This document shows positions 37,044-45,767 of a stretch of DNA of 64,000 nt, piece after piece (positions within the stretch are counted from its first letter, which is position 1; each line of letters starts with the position of its first letter). Origin of the DNA: Deefgea rivuli DSM 18356 (GTDB lineage Bacteria > Pseudomonadota > Gammaproteobacteria > Burkholderiales > Chitinibacteraceae); contig NZ_KK211083.1 of NCBI RefSeq assembly GCF_000620145.1, positions 186,001 through 250,000 of the forward strand, in the 5' to 3' direction. The notes under the pieces were generated by a model. That model worked only from the letters and a program-made list of their open reading frames with translations, was not told where the DNA came from and did no database searches. The position numbers and the translations under genes are program-made.

Positions 37044-37844
37044 TTACAGCCCCAACTGTTCAGCGTAAGGCTGTGCTGGTTTATGAAACGGTAAAGGGCC
37101 ATCCGGACGCGCATTGATAAATTGCTGTACATAAGGATGTTCTGAGGCGCGCACTTCGTCGGGTGTGCCGTGGGCAACGATCACACCGTCGGCCAGAAAG
37201 TAGATGTAATCAACAATCGCGAGCGATTCGGCCACATCGTGCGTGACGATAATCGAAGCTGTGCCGAGCGCATCGTTGAGTTCACGAATCAGCTTGCCCA
37301 CCGTCGCTAGGGAAATGGGATCAAGCCCAGTGAATGGCTCGTCGTAGAGCATCACCGCTGGATCGAGTGCAATGGCTCGCGCCAAAGCGACGCGACGCGC
37401 CATACCGCCGGATAATTCATGCGGCATTTGCTGCGCCGCACCGCGTAAACCCACCGCTTCGAGCTTCATCAACACCAAGTCTCGAATCATGGATTCAGGC
37501 AATTTTGTGCGTTCGCGCAGTGGAAAGGCGACATTATCAAACACCGATAAATCGGTGAATAAAGCGCCAAATTGAAACAACATGCCTAGCTTGCGGCGCA
37601 TCTGATACAGCGCACTTTCATTCATCGAGCCGACGTTTTCGCCATCAAGTAACACCGCGCCTTGCTGCGCTTGGAGCTGGCCGCCGATCAGTTTGAGTAA
37701 GGTGGTTTTACCCGAGCCAGAGCCACCCATAATCGCCACAACTTGCCCGCGCTGGATGGTTAAAGACACATCGCGCAGGATGGGATTCTCGCTAACGTTC
37801 TCGCCATAGGCAAAGCTGACATTTTGAAATTCAAGCAGGTTCAT
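37044..37844 (-). CDS. mlaF: Phospholipid ABC transporter ATP-binding protein MlaF
   Basis: The 266-residue ATPase has Walker A GGSGSGKTTLLKL (about 36-48), signature LSGGMARRVALARAI, Walker B VMLYDEPFTGLDPI and His-switch VTHDVAES. The MlaF-type C-terminal tail (YVQQFINARPDGPLPFH) is present. It is first gene of mlaFEDCB on the minus strand, divergent from the msh locus. Confidence 0.96.
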   Translation of the reverse strand: MNLLEFQNVSFAYGENVSENPILRDVSLTIQRGQVVAIMGGSGSGKTTLLKLIGGQLQAQQGAVLLDGENVGSMNESALYQMRRKLGMLFQFGALFTDLSVFDNVAFPLRERTKLPESMIRDLVLMKLEAVGLRGAAQQMPHELSGGMARRVALARAIALDPAVMLYDEPFTGLDPISLATVGKLIRELNDALGTASIIVTHDVAESLAIVDYIYFLADGVIVAHGTPDEVRASEHPYVQQFINARPDGPLPFHKPAQPYAEQLGL

Positions 37845-38218
37845 GGATTGAGGGGTCGTAGTTAAGGGTGGATTTTAGGGCTTTCCGCCTTTGCACGCTA
37901 GAGATATACGGCTTTGTTGCGATGCAATATAACAGCATGCATGCATTTTAGAGGCCTTGCATTGCCTGCGTGTGATGAGTGGCGCGCTTTATTGTTCTCA
38001 TTTTTATTCAGTGTCGTCATTTGTGGACAGATTAATTATTGATGTATTTATCTATAGCCCTTGATATAAATAGCCTGCATGGAAATACCCATGGTTAATT
38101 TGCTATGAATATGGCTTGCACTAGCCTTTATTACGCTTTTGATTGTTGAAAGGTATGATGTTTTTGGGTGTTGGTGTACTTTTACCCTTGCTTAATTTCA
38201 CATCATGAGGTCGACGAC
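37845..38218. other. Divergent intergenic region mlaF / mshM
   Basis: 374 nt without a gene. It should hold the promoters for both the mla and msh operons. It contains a copy of the 51-nt palindrome (38042-38092) and a short GCATGCATGC run near 37936. No clear regulator site recognised. Confidence 0.6.
38042..38092. repeat. 51-nt palindromic element, copy F
   Basis: It begins ATGTATTTATCTATAGCC, has loop CTTGATATAAATA, and ends GCCTGCATGGAAATACCCAT. It lies 127 nt upstream of mshM between two divergent operons. Confidence 0.78.
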
Positions 38219-39535
38219 TTGTACCTTGCTTTTTTTGGATTAAAAAGTCCGCCTTTTCGCCTAACTGCGCATCCCGATTTTTTCTTTAGTGGCGCAGGTC
38301 GTGGCGCTTTGCTCGATGCTTTGCTGTATGCGATTGAATCGGGCGAGGGTTTAATTAAAGTCACTGCAGAAGTTGGCGCAGGGAAAACGATGTTGTGCCG
38401 AATGCTGCTTGAGCGCTTACCTCAGAAGATTGATGCGATTTTCTTACCGAATCCCCTGTTGCGCGAAGATGAATTGTTGCTCACTTTGGCGGATGAATTG
38501 CAGATCGAATTTCGCTCTGATCGGGCAACGCAAAAAATTCGCCTGATCGAAGAGGCATTGATCGCTAAATACGCAGCGGGTCGTCAAGTGGTGCTGCTGA
38601 TCGACGAAGCGCACGCGATGCCTGATGCGACGCTGGAGCTGATTCGTTTGTTATCGAATTTGGATGCGGGTCATCATAAATTATTGCAAATCGTGCTGTT
38701 TGCTCAGCCTGAATTAGATGAAAAACTGAAACAAACTGAGCTTCGTGCGCTGCGCGAGCGCGTCAGTTATAGCCTCAATCTGCCTTTACTGAATCCTGCT
38801 GAAGTGGGGGATTATTTATCCTGCCGGTTGTTTGCTGCGGGGCATACAGGTAATGCAATCTTCTCGGCTGCGGCGGTTGAGCATATTGCGACTGTGGCGC
38901 AGGGTTTGAGTCGCCGCGTGAATGTACTGGCCGATAAAGCGCTGTTGGCCGCGTTTGCCGAAAGCGCTCCGGTGGTGAGTGTGAAGCATGCCAAGTTGGC
39001 CGAGATCGAATGTGATTATCAGTCGCCATCGTCGCATAAAAAATATGCCGTCTTGGCTTTGCTGGCGCTACTTTTTGTGGCGGCATACTGGCATTTTTAC
39101 CCACGCCCCGCCAGTAGCACGGCGCAAGTGAGCGTCAGCCCGCCGTCCGTTGAGCTGAATGTTTTGGCGAGCCATGCCGCGGTGAAAATGCAGGCGATGC
39201 CTTTTAGCGATTTACTGTTGTTGTCGCGGCAGAAATTGATTGCTGCAGAAGCCAGTAGCGTGACGGTGCTGGTTTCCAAGATTCCACGCACGCAAAACGA
39301 GCGATTGCAGTTATTAGTGGCTGAAATCGAAGCGCGGATTGGCCCCGGCCGCGTGATTGTGTACCCAACGCGCAGCAAAGGTGTTTTGGCATGGGGCGTG
39401 CTAGCGGGTCTCTATCCCGATCGGCAACACGCGCAATTGGCAAATATTGAATTGCTGCAAGGCAGCAAATTGCGCGGGACACAAGTGCAAACGATAGGCG
39501 TGTTAAGGGACGATATGTTGTTGTCACGCGACTAG
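38219..39535 (+). CDS. mshM: MSHA-type pilus ExeA/MshM-family AAA ATPase
   Basis: The 438-residue protein starts at TTG 38219, giving M-YLAFFGLKSPPFRL, the usual MshM/ExeA opening. GAGG lies 8 nt upstream; an upstream in-frame GTG at 38168 is less likely. It has Walker A AEVGAGKTMLCR, Walker B VVLLIDEAHAMP, a sensor region and RVSYSLNLPLL. A membrane helix lies near residues 285-303 (KYAVLALLALLFVAAYW), and a periplasmic SPOR-like tail follows. ExeA-like ATPases help assemble the secretin in the cell wall. It is first gene of the msh operon. Confidence 0.88.
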   Translation: MYLAFFGLKSPPFRLTAHPDFFFSGAGRGALLDALLYAIESGEGLIKVTAEVGAGKTMLCRMLLERLPQKIDAIFLPNPLLREDELLLTLADELQIEFRSDRATQKIRLIEEALIAKYAAGRQVVLLIDEAHAMPDATLELIRLLSNLDAGHHKLLQIVLFAQPELDEKLKQTELRALRERVSYSLNLPLLNPAEVGDYLSCRLFAAGHTGNAIFSAAAVEHIATVAQGLSRRVNVLADKALLAAFAESAPVVSVKHAKLAEIECDYQSPSSHKKYAVLALLALLFVAAYWHFYPRPASSTAQVSVSPPSVELNVLASHAAVKMQAMPFSDLLLLSRQKLIAAEASSVTVLVSKIPRTQNERLQLLVAEIEARIGPGRVIVYPTRSKGVLAWGVLAGLYPDRQHAQLANIELLQGSKLRGTQVQTIGVLRDDMLLSRD

Positions 39536-39626
39536 AGTTGTGTGATTAGGTAAGAAAGAGGCAAGAAAACGGGTTTTTTTCTTTGCTGTGCTAAGTTGAG
39601 ATAGGTTTATTTTTTGAAAACGATAA

Positions 39627-41477
39627 ATGAATAATTTAGCTCTTGCCGTATTGTGTACCGCGCTGTTGTTGACTGGATGTGCAACTTCGAATGGTTTAGC
39701 ACCATTAGCGTCCGGCCATATCACCGCGCCAGCTGCAGTTGCTTCCTCTGTGAGTTCAGCTATCCCACCTTTAGCCCGCCCCATTCCGGTGCTGGCCAAG
39801 CCCAATGGATCACCCAAATTAGAAACCTATAGCGTGGTCGTGAGCCAGCTCGACGTGCATGATCTGCTATTTGCGCTAGCACGCGACGCACGAATTAATG
39901 TCGATGTGAGCCCCGGCGTGACGGGCGTCGTGACATTGAATGCAATCAATCAAACGCTACCGCAGATTCTGGATCGAATTACCCGCCAAGTCGATTTGCG
40001 CTGGACGATGGAAAACGGCGTGTTAAATATCACACCGGATTTGCCTGTCGTTAAAATTTACCATGTCGATTATTTTAATTTATCGCGAAATATGAAATCG
40101 ACACTGAATATTCTCAATTCAGTGAAATCGGCTTCTGAGGGATCTGGCAGTGGTAGTGCGGGTAGTACATCATTTTCATCGATTGAAAGTGAATCACAAA
40201 ACCAGTTTTGGAAACGTCTTGAAGCTAATTTGAAAGAGATTTTAGACGTTAAAACGGATGCACCGCAGGCGCAAACGGCAGTGAATACCAGTAAAAATGC
40301 GCAAATAGCTCAGGATGCCGCGCAGAAGATCGCCGCAACAAGCACGGATGCGTCTGCGGTTTTGGCCGCTGTCGATAAAGTGGCTAAATTAGATAAAACC
40401 TTGGCGCAAACTGAAAAAGTTCAAGCTGAAACGGCCGTATTGCAAACAAGATCTACTAGGGCTGATTCTCGGCCAGTTGATGCCAATTTTGTCGTTGTCC
40501 ATCCAGAAAGCGGCACGATCACGATTCGTGCGAGCAATAAAGCACAAAACAAAGCGGCTGAATTTTTAGCGTCTATCCAAGCCTCGTCGCAACGGCAAGT
40601 ATTGATTGAAGCAACGATTGTCGAAGTGGTATTGAGCGATCAATATCAAGCCGGTGTGGATTGGGCTCAAATTGCCAGCGGCGCGGGGTGGAGTTTTGGG
40701 CAAAGTGTGTTGGGAAGTAACTTGGCTGCAGCGCCTTTAAGTTTGATTTCATACAAAAGCACTAATTTCAATGCCACTGTAAAAATGCTAGAGCAATTTG
40801 GTAAAACGAGAGTGCTTTCCAGCCCGAAAATTACCGCCTTGAATAATCAGACCGCCGTGATGAAAGTGGTTGAAGAACTGGTTTACTTCACCATCAACGT
40901 GACTCAGGCAACATCAAATAGTAATGGCAATACGCCAGCAACATACGAAAGTGAGTTGCATACGGTGCCTGTGGGTTTGGTGATGCAAGTCACGCCGCAA
41001 ATTTCTGAATCGGGTGCGATTTCAATGAGTGTTCGCCCAACAATTACGAATGTTAGCGGCTATGTTGCAGACCCAGTTGTCGCTATTTTGGCTGCGCAAA
41101 ACAACACTCCGGTACAAAGTTTAGTACCTGAATTGCAGGTACGAGAATTTGACTCCACCTTAAAAATTGCCAGTGGGCAAGTGGCTGTATTGGGGGGCTT
41201 GATTCAAGACAAGCAAATGAATAAACGCCAAGGCGTGCCAGGTTTATCGCGCATCCCTTGGGTGGGTGATGCATTCAGTTATCGCGATGACAAAGTCAGC
41301 AAAATAGAATTGGTGATCTTTTTGCGGCCGATTGTGGTCAAAGACAAAACGCAGGAAAACATGGGTGGTTTTGAGCTACCCACTGATAATTTCTTTAATC
41401 TTGCCAAAGATCAGGATTTATCGGCATTTCAAAGTGGTTTGATTCCGCTGCCTAGCCAAGCAGGGGCGCGGCAATGA
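39627..41477 (+). CDS. mshL: MSHA-type pilus secretin MshL
   Basis: The 616-residue outer-membrane lipoprotein has lipobox LLLTGC (Cys 18) and an STN-like N-domain (VVVSQLDVHDLLFALARDA). A long Ser/Ala-rich insert (about 170-280) follows, then the secretin domain (VLIEATIVEVVLSDQYQAGVDW; LSSPKITALNNQTAVMKVV; VAVLGGLIQDKQ; PGLSRIPWVGDAF). It forms the pilus exit pore. Its stop overlaps mshN by ATGA. Confidence 0.92.
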   Translation: MNNLALAVLCTALLLTGCATSNGLAPLASGHITAPAAVASSVSSAIPPLARPIPVLAKPNGSPKLETYSVVVSQLDVHDLLFALARDARINVDVSPGVTGVVTLNAINQTLPQILDRITRQVDLRWTMENGVLNITPDLPVVKIYHVDYFNLSRNMKSTLNILNSVKSASEGSGSGSAGSTSFSSIESESQNQFWKRLEANLKEILDVKTDAPQAQTAVNTSKNAQIAQDAAQKIAATSTDASAVLAAVDKVAKLDKTLAQTEKVQAETAVLQTRSTRADSRPVDANFVVVHPESGTITIRASNKAQNKAAEFLASIQASSQRQVLIEATIVEVVLSDQYQAGVDWAQIASGAGWSFGQSVLGSNLAAAPLSLISYKSTNFNATVKMLEQFGKTRVLSSPKITALNNQTAVMKVVEELVYFTINVTQATSNSNGNTPATYESELHTVPVGLVMQVTPQISESGAISMSVRPTITNVSGYVADPVVAILAAQNNTPVQSLVPELQVREFDSTLKIASGQVAVLGGLIQDKQMNKRQGVPGLSRIPWVGDAFSYRDDKVSKIELVIFLRPIVVKDKTQENMGGFELPTDNFFNLAKDQDLSAFQSGLIPLPSQAGARQ

Positions 41478-42871
41478 GTTTGTTGTTGCAAGCTTTAAAA
41501 AAGGCTGAAGAAGACAAACGCCGTCGTGCTGCGTTAGCTCAGTCTGAGCCCCCCTTGGCGGAAGTTGAGTTCCCTACTTTAAATTTGGTTGAAGAGGTGG
41601 TGGAAGATGCTGTTGAGATCCCCATGCTTGAGATCGCAGCGGAGGACGCTGCATCTGCTGCAACGAACATCCAGTTAGCCGAAGAATTCATGCCCTTAGT
41701 AGAGGCAGAAACGGAGATTCCAATCGAGATCGTGCAGATGGAGTCGCCAGCACCAAGCGCCGCGCCCGAAGAAGCCATTCAGCCGATAATTACTTCGACC
41801 ATTTCATCTCAACCACCAAAGTCAGCACCTGAGTCGCCAGCGGCTGAGCCTGTCAAACCTGTGCCGATTCCCGCTCCGCAAAATGCACCGCAGGCTTTGG
41901 CAAAAAGCATGTTTGCTAAACGCCCGCGCCCACAAGGACGTGGGCTTTTGCCGTGGTTGGTTTTGGGGGCGAGTTTGCTTTTGGCTGGGATGCTCGCTTG
42001 GTTTACTTGGCAATATCGACAACTCACGCAGCCCATCCCCAGTGTCGTCGTTAATCCTGCAGCATCAGCGCCGGCCGTGCAAAATCATAGTGATGGGTAT
42101 GTGAATGAAACTTCTGCTACTGAAGCTCTACACGAAGATACCCTATCTAATGATGTGGCGACGACGACTGTTGCTCCTGCCGCAGCTATTAAGCCTATAG
42201 AGAGTGCACCTACAAATCCGAATAAACCAAATCAGCCCGCGCCGCGCGTTCTCAATGAAGGTGGCGAATTTAACTTGCCGCCTAAATTTATCCGCCACAC
42301 CGCTAATTTGTCCGCAGCCGAGCCGGTATTGCTGGCGTGGCAAGCGTACCAGAGCGGTGATTTTGTGCAGGCCGAGCGAATTTATCGCAAAGTATTAGTG
42401 GCGGATCCTCGGCAGCGCGATGCTTTATTGGGTTTGGCGGCGATAGCACAGCAGCGTGGTGATTTGGCCGATGCAGAAAGTTTATATCGGCGCTTGCTGC
42501 GGTTTAACCCGCAAGATGAGGCTGCTAAAGCCGCTTTGTTGGGTTTAAATTCGGCGCAAATGCCAGAAAAAGACGCGGTGCAGCTAGAGCAAACCGGCAA
42601 GGCTGATCCGCTGGTGCTGGGACATTACTTTGCCGCGCAGCAGCGCTGGAGCCAAGCGCAAGAGCAATTTTTCTTGGCCTACACGGCCAATCCAAACAAC
42701 GCGGATGCGGCGCTCAATTTAGCGGTGAGTCTGGATCATCTGAACCAAACAGCGCTGGCGCGAAGCTATTACCGCAAAGCCTTGCAAGCCAAAGAGCAAA
42801 TCAATTTTGACCGTAGCAAAGTCGAGCAGCGGCTTTTAGAGTTAGATGCGGCGGCGGAGCAAAAATCATGA
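41474..42871 (+). CDS. mshN: MSHA biogenesis TPR protein MshN
   Basis: The 465-residue protein opens MSLLLQALKKAEEDKRRR, as MshN does. A long acidic Pro/Ala-rich linker follows, then one membrane helix (GLLPWLVLGASLLLAGMLAWFTW, about 156-178). A second low-complexity linker (about 190-275) contains a probable copy of the 51-nt palindrome in frame. The C-terminal TPR array (about 280-455; AWQAYQSGDFVQAERIYRKVL) completes it. It presumably organises the assembly platform in the inner membrane. Overlaps mshE by ATGA. Confidence 0.88.
   Translation: MSLLLQALKKAEEDKRRRAALAQSEPPLAEVEFPTLNLVEEVVEDAVEIPMLEIAAEDAASAATNIQLAEEFMPLVEAETEIPIEIVQMESPAPSAAPEEAIQPIITSTISSQPPKSAPESPAAEPVKPVPIPAPQNAPQALAKSMFAKRPRPQGRGLLPWLVLGASLLLAGMLAWFTWQYRQLTQPIPSVVVNPAASAPAVQNHSDGYVNETSATEALHEDTLSNDVATTTVAPAAAIKPIESAPTNPNKPNQPAPRVLNEGGEFNLPPKFIRHTANLSAAEPVLLAWQAYQSGDFVQAERIYRKVLVADPRQRDALLGLAAIAQQRGDLADAESLYRRLLRFNPQDEAAKAALLGLNSAQMPEKDAVQLEQTGKADPLVLGHYFAAQQRWSQAQEQFFLAYTANPNNADAALNLAVSLDHLNQTALARSYYRKALQAKEQINFDRSKVEQRLLELDAAAEQKS
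42095..42145. repeat. Probable 51-nt palindromic element inside mshN, copy M
   Basis: GGGTATGTGAATG (as in copy A) is followed at exactly the family spacing by GATACCCTA. The middle part does not match the consensus. It is translated within the mshN linker, where sequence is free to vary. Confidence 0.5.
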
Positions 42872-44574
42872 GCGCGCCCAGCCGGAATAAGCTGCCGCTG
42901 GGTGAATTGCTGGTCGCCAAAGGGCTGATTACCGACGATCAATTACGAATTGCACTGTTGGAGCAGCGCCGCTCTGGCACGCAGCTCGGCAAATTGATTG
43001 TGGCGCTGGGCTTTGTTTCTGAGAATGTGCTGCGTGAAGCGCTGTCGGAAAATCTGGGCCAAGAAAGTGTTGATCTTAGCCGCGTCATTGCTGATGTACA
43101 GACGATACGCTTGGTGCCCAAAGAGATGGCCAAGCGCCTGCTGGTGCTGCCAATTGGACTGAATATTGAGACCAAGCGCCTCACTGTCGCGATGGCCAAT
43201 CCCAATAATTTGCTCGCGCTCGATCAACTGCGTTTACAAACTAAAGATCAGTTTGAAATCGAAACGCTGCTGGCCGCGGAATCGGATATTGTTCGCGCAA
43301 TCGATCAATATTATGGTTTTGAGCTGTCGATTGATGGCATTTTGCGCGAAATCGAAACCGGTGAAATCGATTACGCCAGCCTCGCTAATGCCGAAGCCGA
43401 GTACAGCCAACCCGTCGTGCGCTTGATTGATGCGCTGCTCGCTGATGCAGTAACGCGCGGCGCATCCGACGTGCATTTTGAGCCCGAGCAATCCTTTGTG
43501 CGGATTCGTTATCGGATTGACGGCGTGCTGCGGCAAATTCGTGCGCTGCATAAAACTTATTGGCCAGCGATGGTGGTGCGGCTCAAAGTATTGGCAACGA
43601 TGAATATCGCCGAAACCCGCGCGCCGCAAGATGGCCGAATTTCGCTGACTTTATCGGGTCGCCCGCTGGATTTTCGCGTTTCGGCTCAGCCGACGACGTG
43701 GGGTGAAAATATTGTTTTACGGATTTTAGATCGGCAAAAAGGCCTTGTTCCGCTCGATCAGCTCGGGTTGACCAGTGAAAATCTCGATGTGCTGCGCTTA
43801 ATGATTGCGCGCCCCGAAGGGATTATTTTGGTTACGGGTCCAACCGGATCGGGCAAAACGACGACGTTGTATTCCATTTTGAATCACATCAACTCGGTTG
43901 AAGTGAACATCATGACCTTGGAAGATCCGGTCGAATATCCGATTCCACAAATTCGGCAAACTTCAGTTAGTGATGCGTCCAAAATGGATTTTGCTAATGG
44001 CATACGTTCGATGATGCGGCAAGATCCCGATGTCATTTTGATTGGTGAAGTGCGTGATAGAGATACCGCCGAAATGGCGTTTCGCGCTGCGATGACCGGC
44101 CACCAAGTGTATTCGACGCTGCATACCAATTCGGCGATTGGCGCTTTGCCACGCTTGCTGGATATTGGCGTGCTGCCGGATATTTTGTCCGGCAATATGA
44201 TAGGGATTATTGCGCAGCGTTTAGTGCGCACCGTATGCACGTTTTGTCGTGAGGAGTATAGCCCTGACGAGTTTGAAAAACGTTTGCTACAGGTCGATAC
44301 CCTATCCGACATTAAAATCTATCGCGCTGTCGGTTGCCCAAAATGTGAGCATCAAGGTTATAAGGGCCGCATGACCGTCATGGAGATTTTAAAGCTCGAT
44401 GCTGATTTAGATGAGTTGATCGCGCGACGCGCAACGATGCGAGAGATTCGCCAGCATGCTTTAGAAAAAGGCTTCGTACCGCTGGCCGTTGATGCTTGCC
44501 GCCGTGTTTTAGAAGGCCGTACCACGATTGACGAGATCGCTCGCGTGGTCGATTTAACAGATCGAGTGGCCTAA
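42868..44574 (+). CDS. mshE: MSHA-type pilus extension ATPase MshE
   Basis: The 568-residue GspE/PilB family ATPase has an N-terminal MshEN domain with two tandem motifs (PLGELLVAKGLITDDQL and QLGKLIVALGFVSENVL, about 9-65), known in Vibrio MshE to bind cyclic-di-GMP. It has Walker A GPTGSGKTTT (about 324-333), Asp box MTLEDPVEYP, Walker B PDVILIGEVRD, His box THQVYSTLHTN-like (GHQVYSTLHTNS) and the zinc motif CTFCREEY...CPKCEHQG. It powers pilus extension. The usual Arg at the first motif's start reads Pro here. Confidence 0.95.
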   Translation: MSAPSRNKLPLGELLVAKGLITDDQLRIALLEQRRSGTQLGKLIVALGFVSENVLREALSENLGQESVDLSRVIADVQTIRLVPKEMAKRLLVLPIGLNIETKRLTVAMANPNNLLALDQLRLQTKDQFEIETLLAAESDIVRAIDQYYGFELSIDGILREIETGEIDYASLANAEAEYSQPVVRLIDALLADAVTRGASDVHFEPEQSFVRIRYRIDGVLRQIRALHKTYWPAMVVRLKVLATMNIAETRAPQDGRISLTLSGRPLDFRVSAQPTTWGENIVLRILDRQKGLVPLDQLGLTSENLDVLRLMIARPEGIILVTGPTGSGKTTTLYSILNHINSVEVNIMTLEDPVEYPIPQIRQTSVSDASKMDFANGIRSMMRQDPDVILIGEVRDRDTAEMAFRAAMTGHQVYSTLHTNSAIGALPRLLDIGVLPDILSGNMIGIIAQRLVRTVCTFCREEYSPDEFEKRLLQVDTLSDIKIYRAVGCPKCEHQGYKGRMTVMEILKLDADLDELIARRATMREIRQHALEKGFVPLAVDACRRVLEGRTTIDEIARVVDLTDRVA

Positions 44575-45767
44575 TGCGTTTTGCGTATCGAGCTGCTGAT
44601 GCTCAAGGCCGCGTTCAGCAAGGGCAAATCGAAGCGGCAAATATGGCCGATTTAGAGCTGCGGCTCGGTCGGCTCGGCTTAACCTTGATTCATGGCAAAA
44701 GCAGCAATTCAGATTTATTTGGTCGCAGGAAAATCAGCCGCCGTGAACTGATTACGTTTACGTTTCATCTAGAGCAATTGACTCGTGCTGGCGTGCCGCT
44801 GCTAGAAGGCCTCGCTGATCTGCGCGATAGCATTGATCATCCAGTGTTTCGCGAGGTGATTGCCAATGTCATTGAAGACATCGAAGGCGGTAGTCTGTTG
44901 TCGCAAGCGCTGTCGGCGCATCCCAAAGTATTTGACGTGGTGTTTGTGAATTTGATTCGCGCCGGAGAAGCCAGTGGTGAATTGTCTGAAGTGCTGAGAA
45001 ACCTCACTGAATCGATCAAGTGGCAGGATGAATTGATCGCACAAGCGAAAAAAGTTGTCATGTATCCGATGTTTGTCGGGGTGCTGGTGTTTTGCGTCGT
45101 GGCATTTTTGATGGTGTATCTGGTGCCGCAATTGGTGGATTTTATTAAATCAATGAAGCAAGAAATTCCGCTGAATACACGAATTTTGCTGTGGATTTCA
45201 GACTTTTTTGTGCATTTTTGGTGGCTTATTATCCTGACTCCGCCAGTGGTGTTTGCTTTTATTCGCTGGCGCGTTAAAACCGATCCCGCGTTCCGCTTTA
45301 AAGTCGACGGCTGGAAATTGCGTGTTCCAGCGGTGGGCAGCATTGTGCATAAAATCATTTTGGCGCGCTTTGCGAATTTCTTTGCGCTGCTGTATGGCGC
45401 AGGGATTCCGATTCTCGATTGCATCAAAATTACGCAAGGGATTGTGAATAACGCCGTGATTGTCGATGCGCTGCAGCGCGTAGAGGCGCAAATCCGCGAA
45501 GGCCAAGGCGTGAGCGCCAGTTTTGAGCGTGTCGGTATGTTCCCGCCTTTGGTGCTGCGTATGCTGCGCGTCGGTGAAAACACCGGTCAACTTGATCATG
45601 CGCTGCTGAACGTGTCATATTTTTATAATCGCGATATTAAAGAAGCCATCGAGCGTGTACAGGCGCTCGTCGAGCCGACGATGACGGTGGTGCTGGGCTT
45701 GATTTTGGCGTGGATTATGTCGTCGGTCTTGGGGCCGATTTTCGATACGATCAGTAAGTTGCGATAG
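44574..45767 (+). CDS. mshG: MSHA-type pilus inner-membrane platform protein MshG
   Basis: The 397-residue GspF/PilC family protein opens FAYRAADAQGRVQQGQIEA. It has two repeats of the T2SSF fold, each with TFHLEQLTRAGVPLLEGL and FANFFALLYGAGIPILDCI-type helices. Three membrane helices sit at about 167-190, 210-228 and 370-390. It anchors the platform to MshE. The ATG overlaps the mshE TAA (TAATG). Confidence 0.95.
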   Translation: MRFAYRAADAQGRVQQGQIEAANMADLELRLGRLGLTLIHGKSSNSDLFGRRKISRRELITFTFHLEQLTRAGVPLLEGLADLRDSIDHPVFREVIANVIEDIEGGSLLSQALSAHPKVFDVVFVNLIRAGEASGELSEVLRNLTESIKWQDELIAQAKKVVMYPMFVGVLVFCVVAFLMVYLVPQLVDFIKSMKQEIPLNTRILLWISDFFVHFWWLIILTPPVVFAFIRWRVKTDPAFRFKVDGWKLRVPAVGSIVHKIILARFANFFALLYGAGIPILDCIKITQGIVNNAVIVDALQRVEAQIREGQGVSASFERVGMFPPLVLRMLRVGENTGQLDHALLNVSYFYNRDIKEAIERVQALVEPTMTVVLGLILAWIMSSVLGPIFDTISKLR

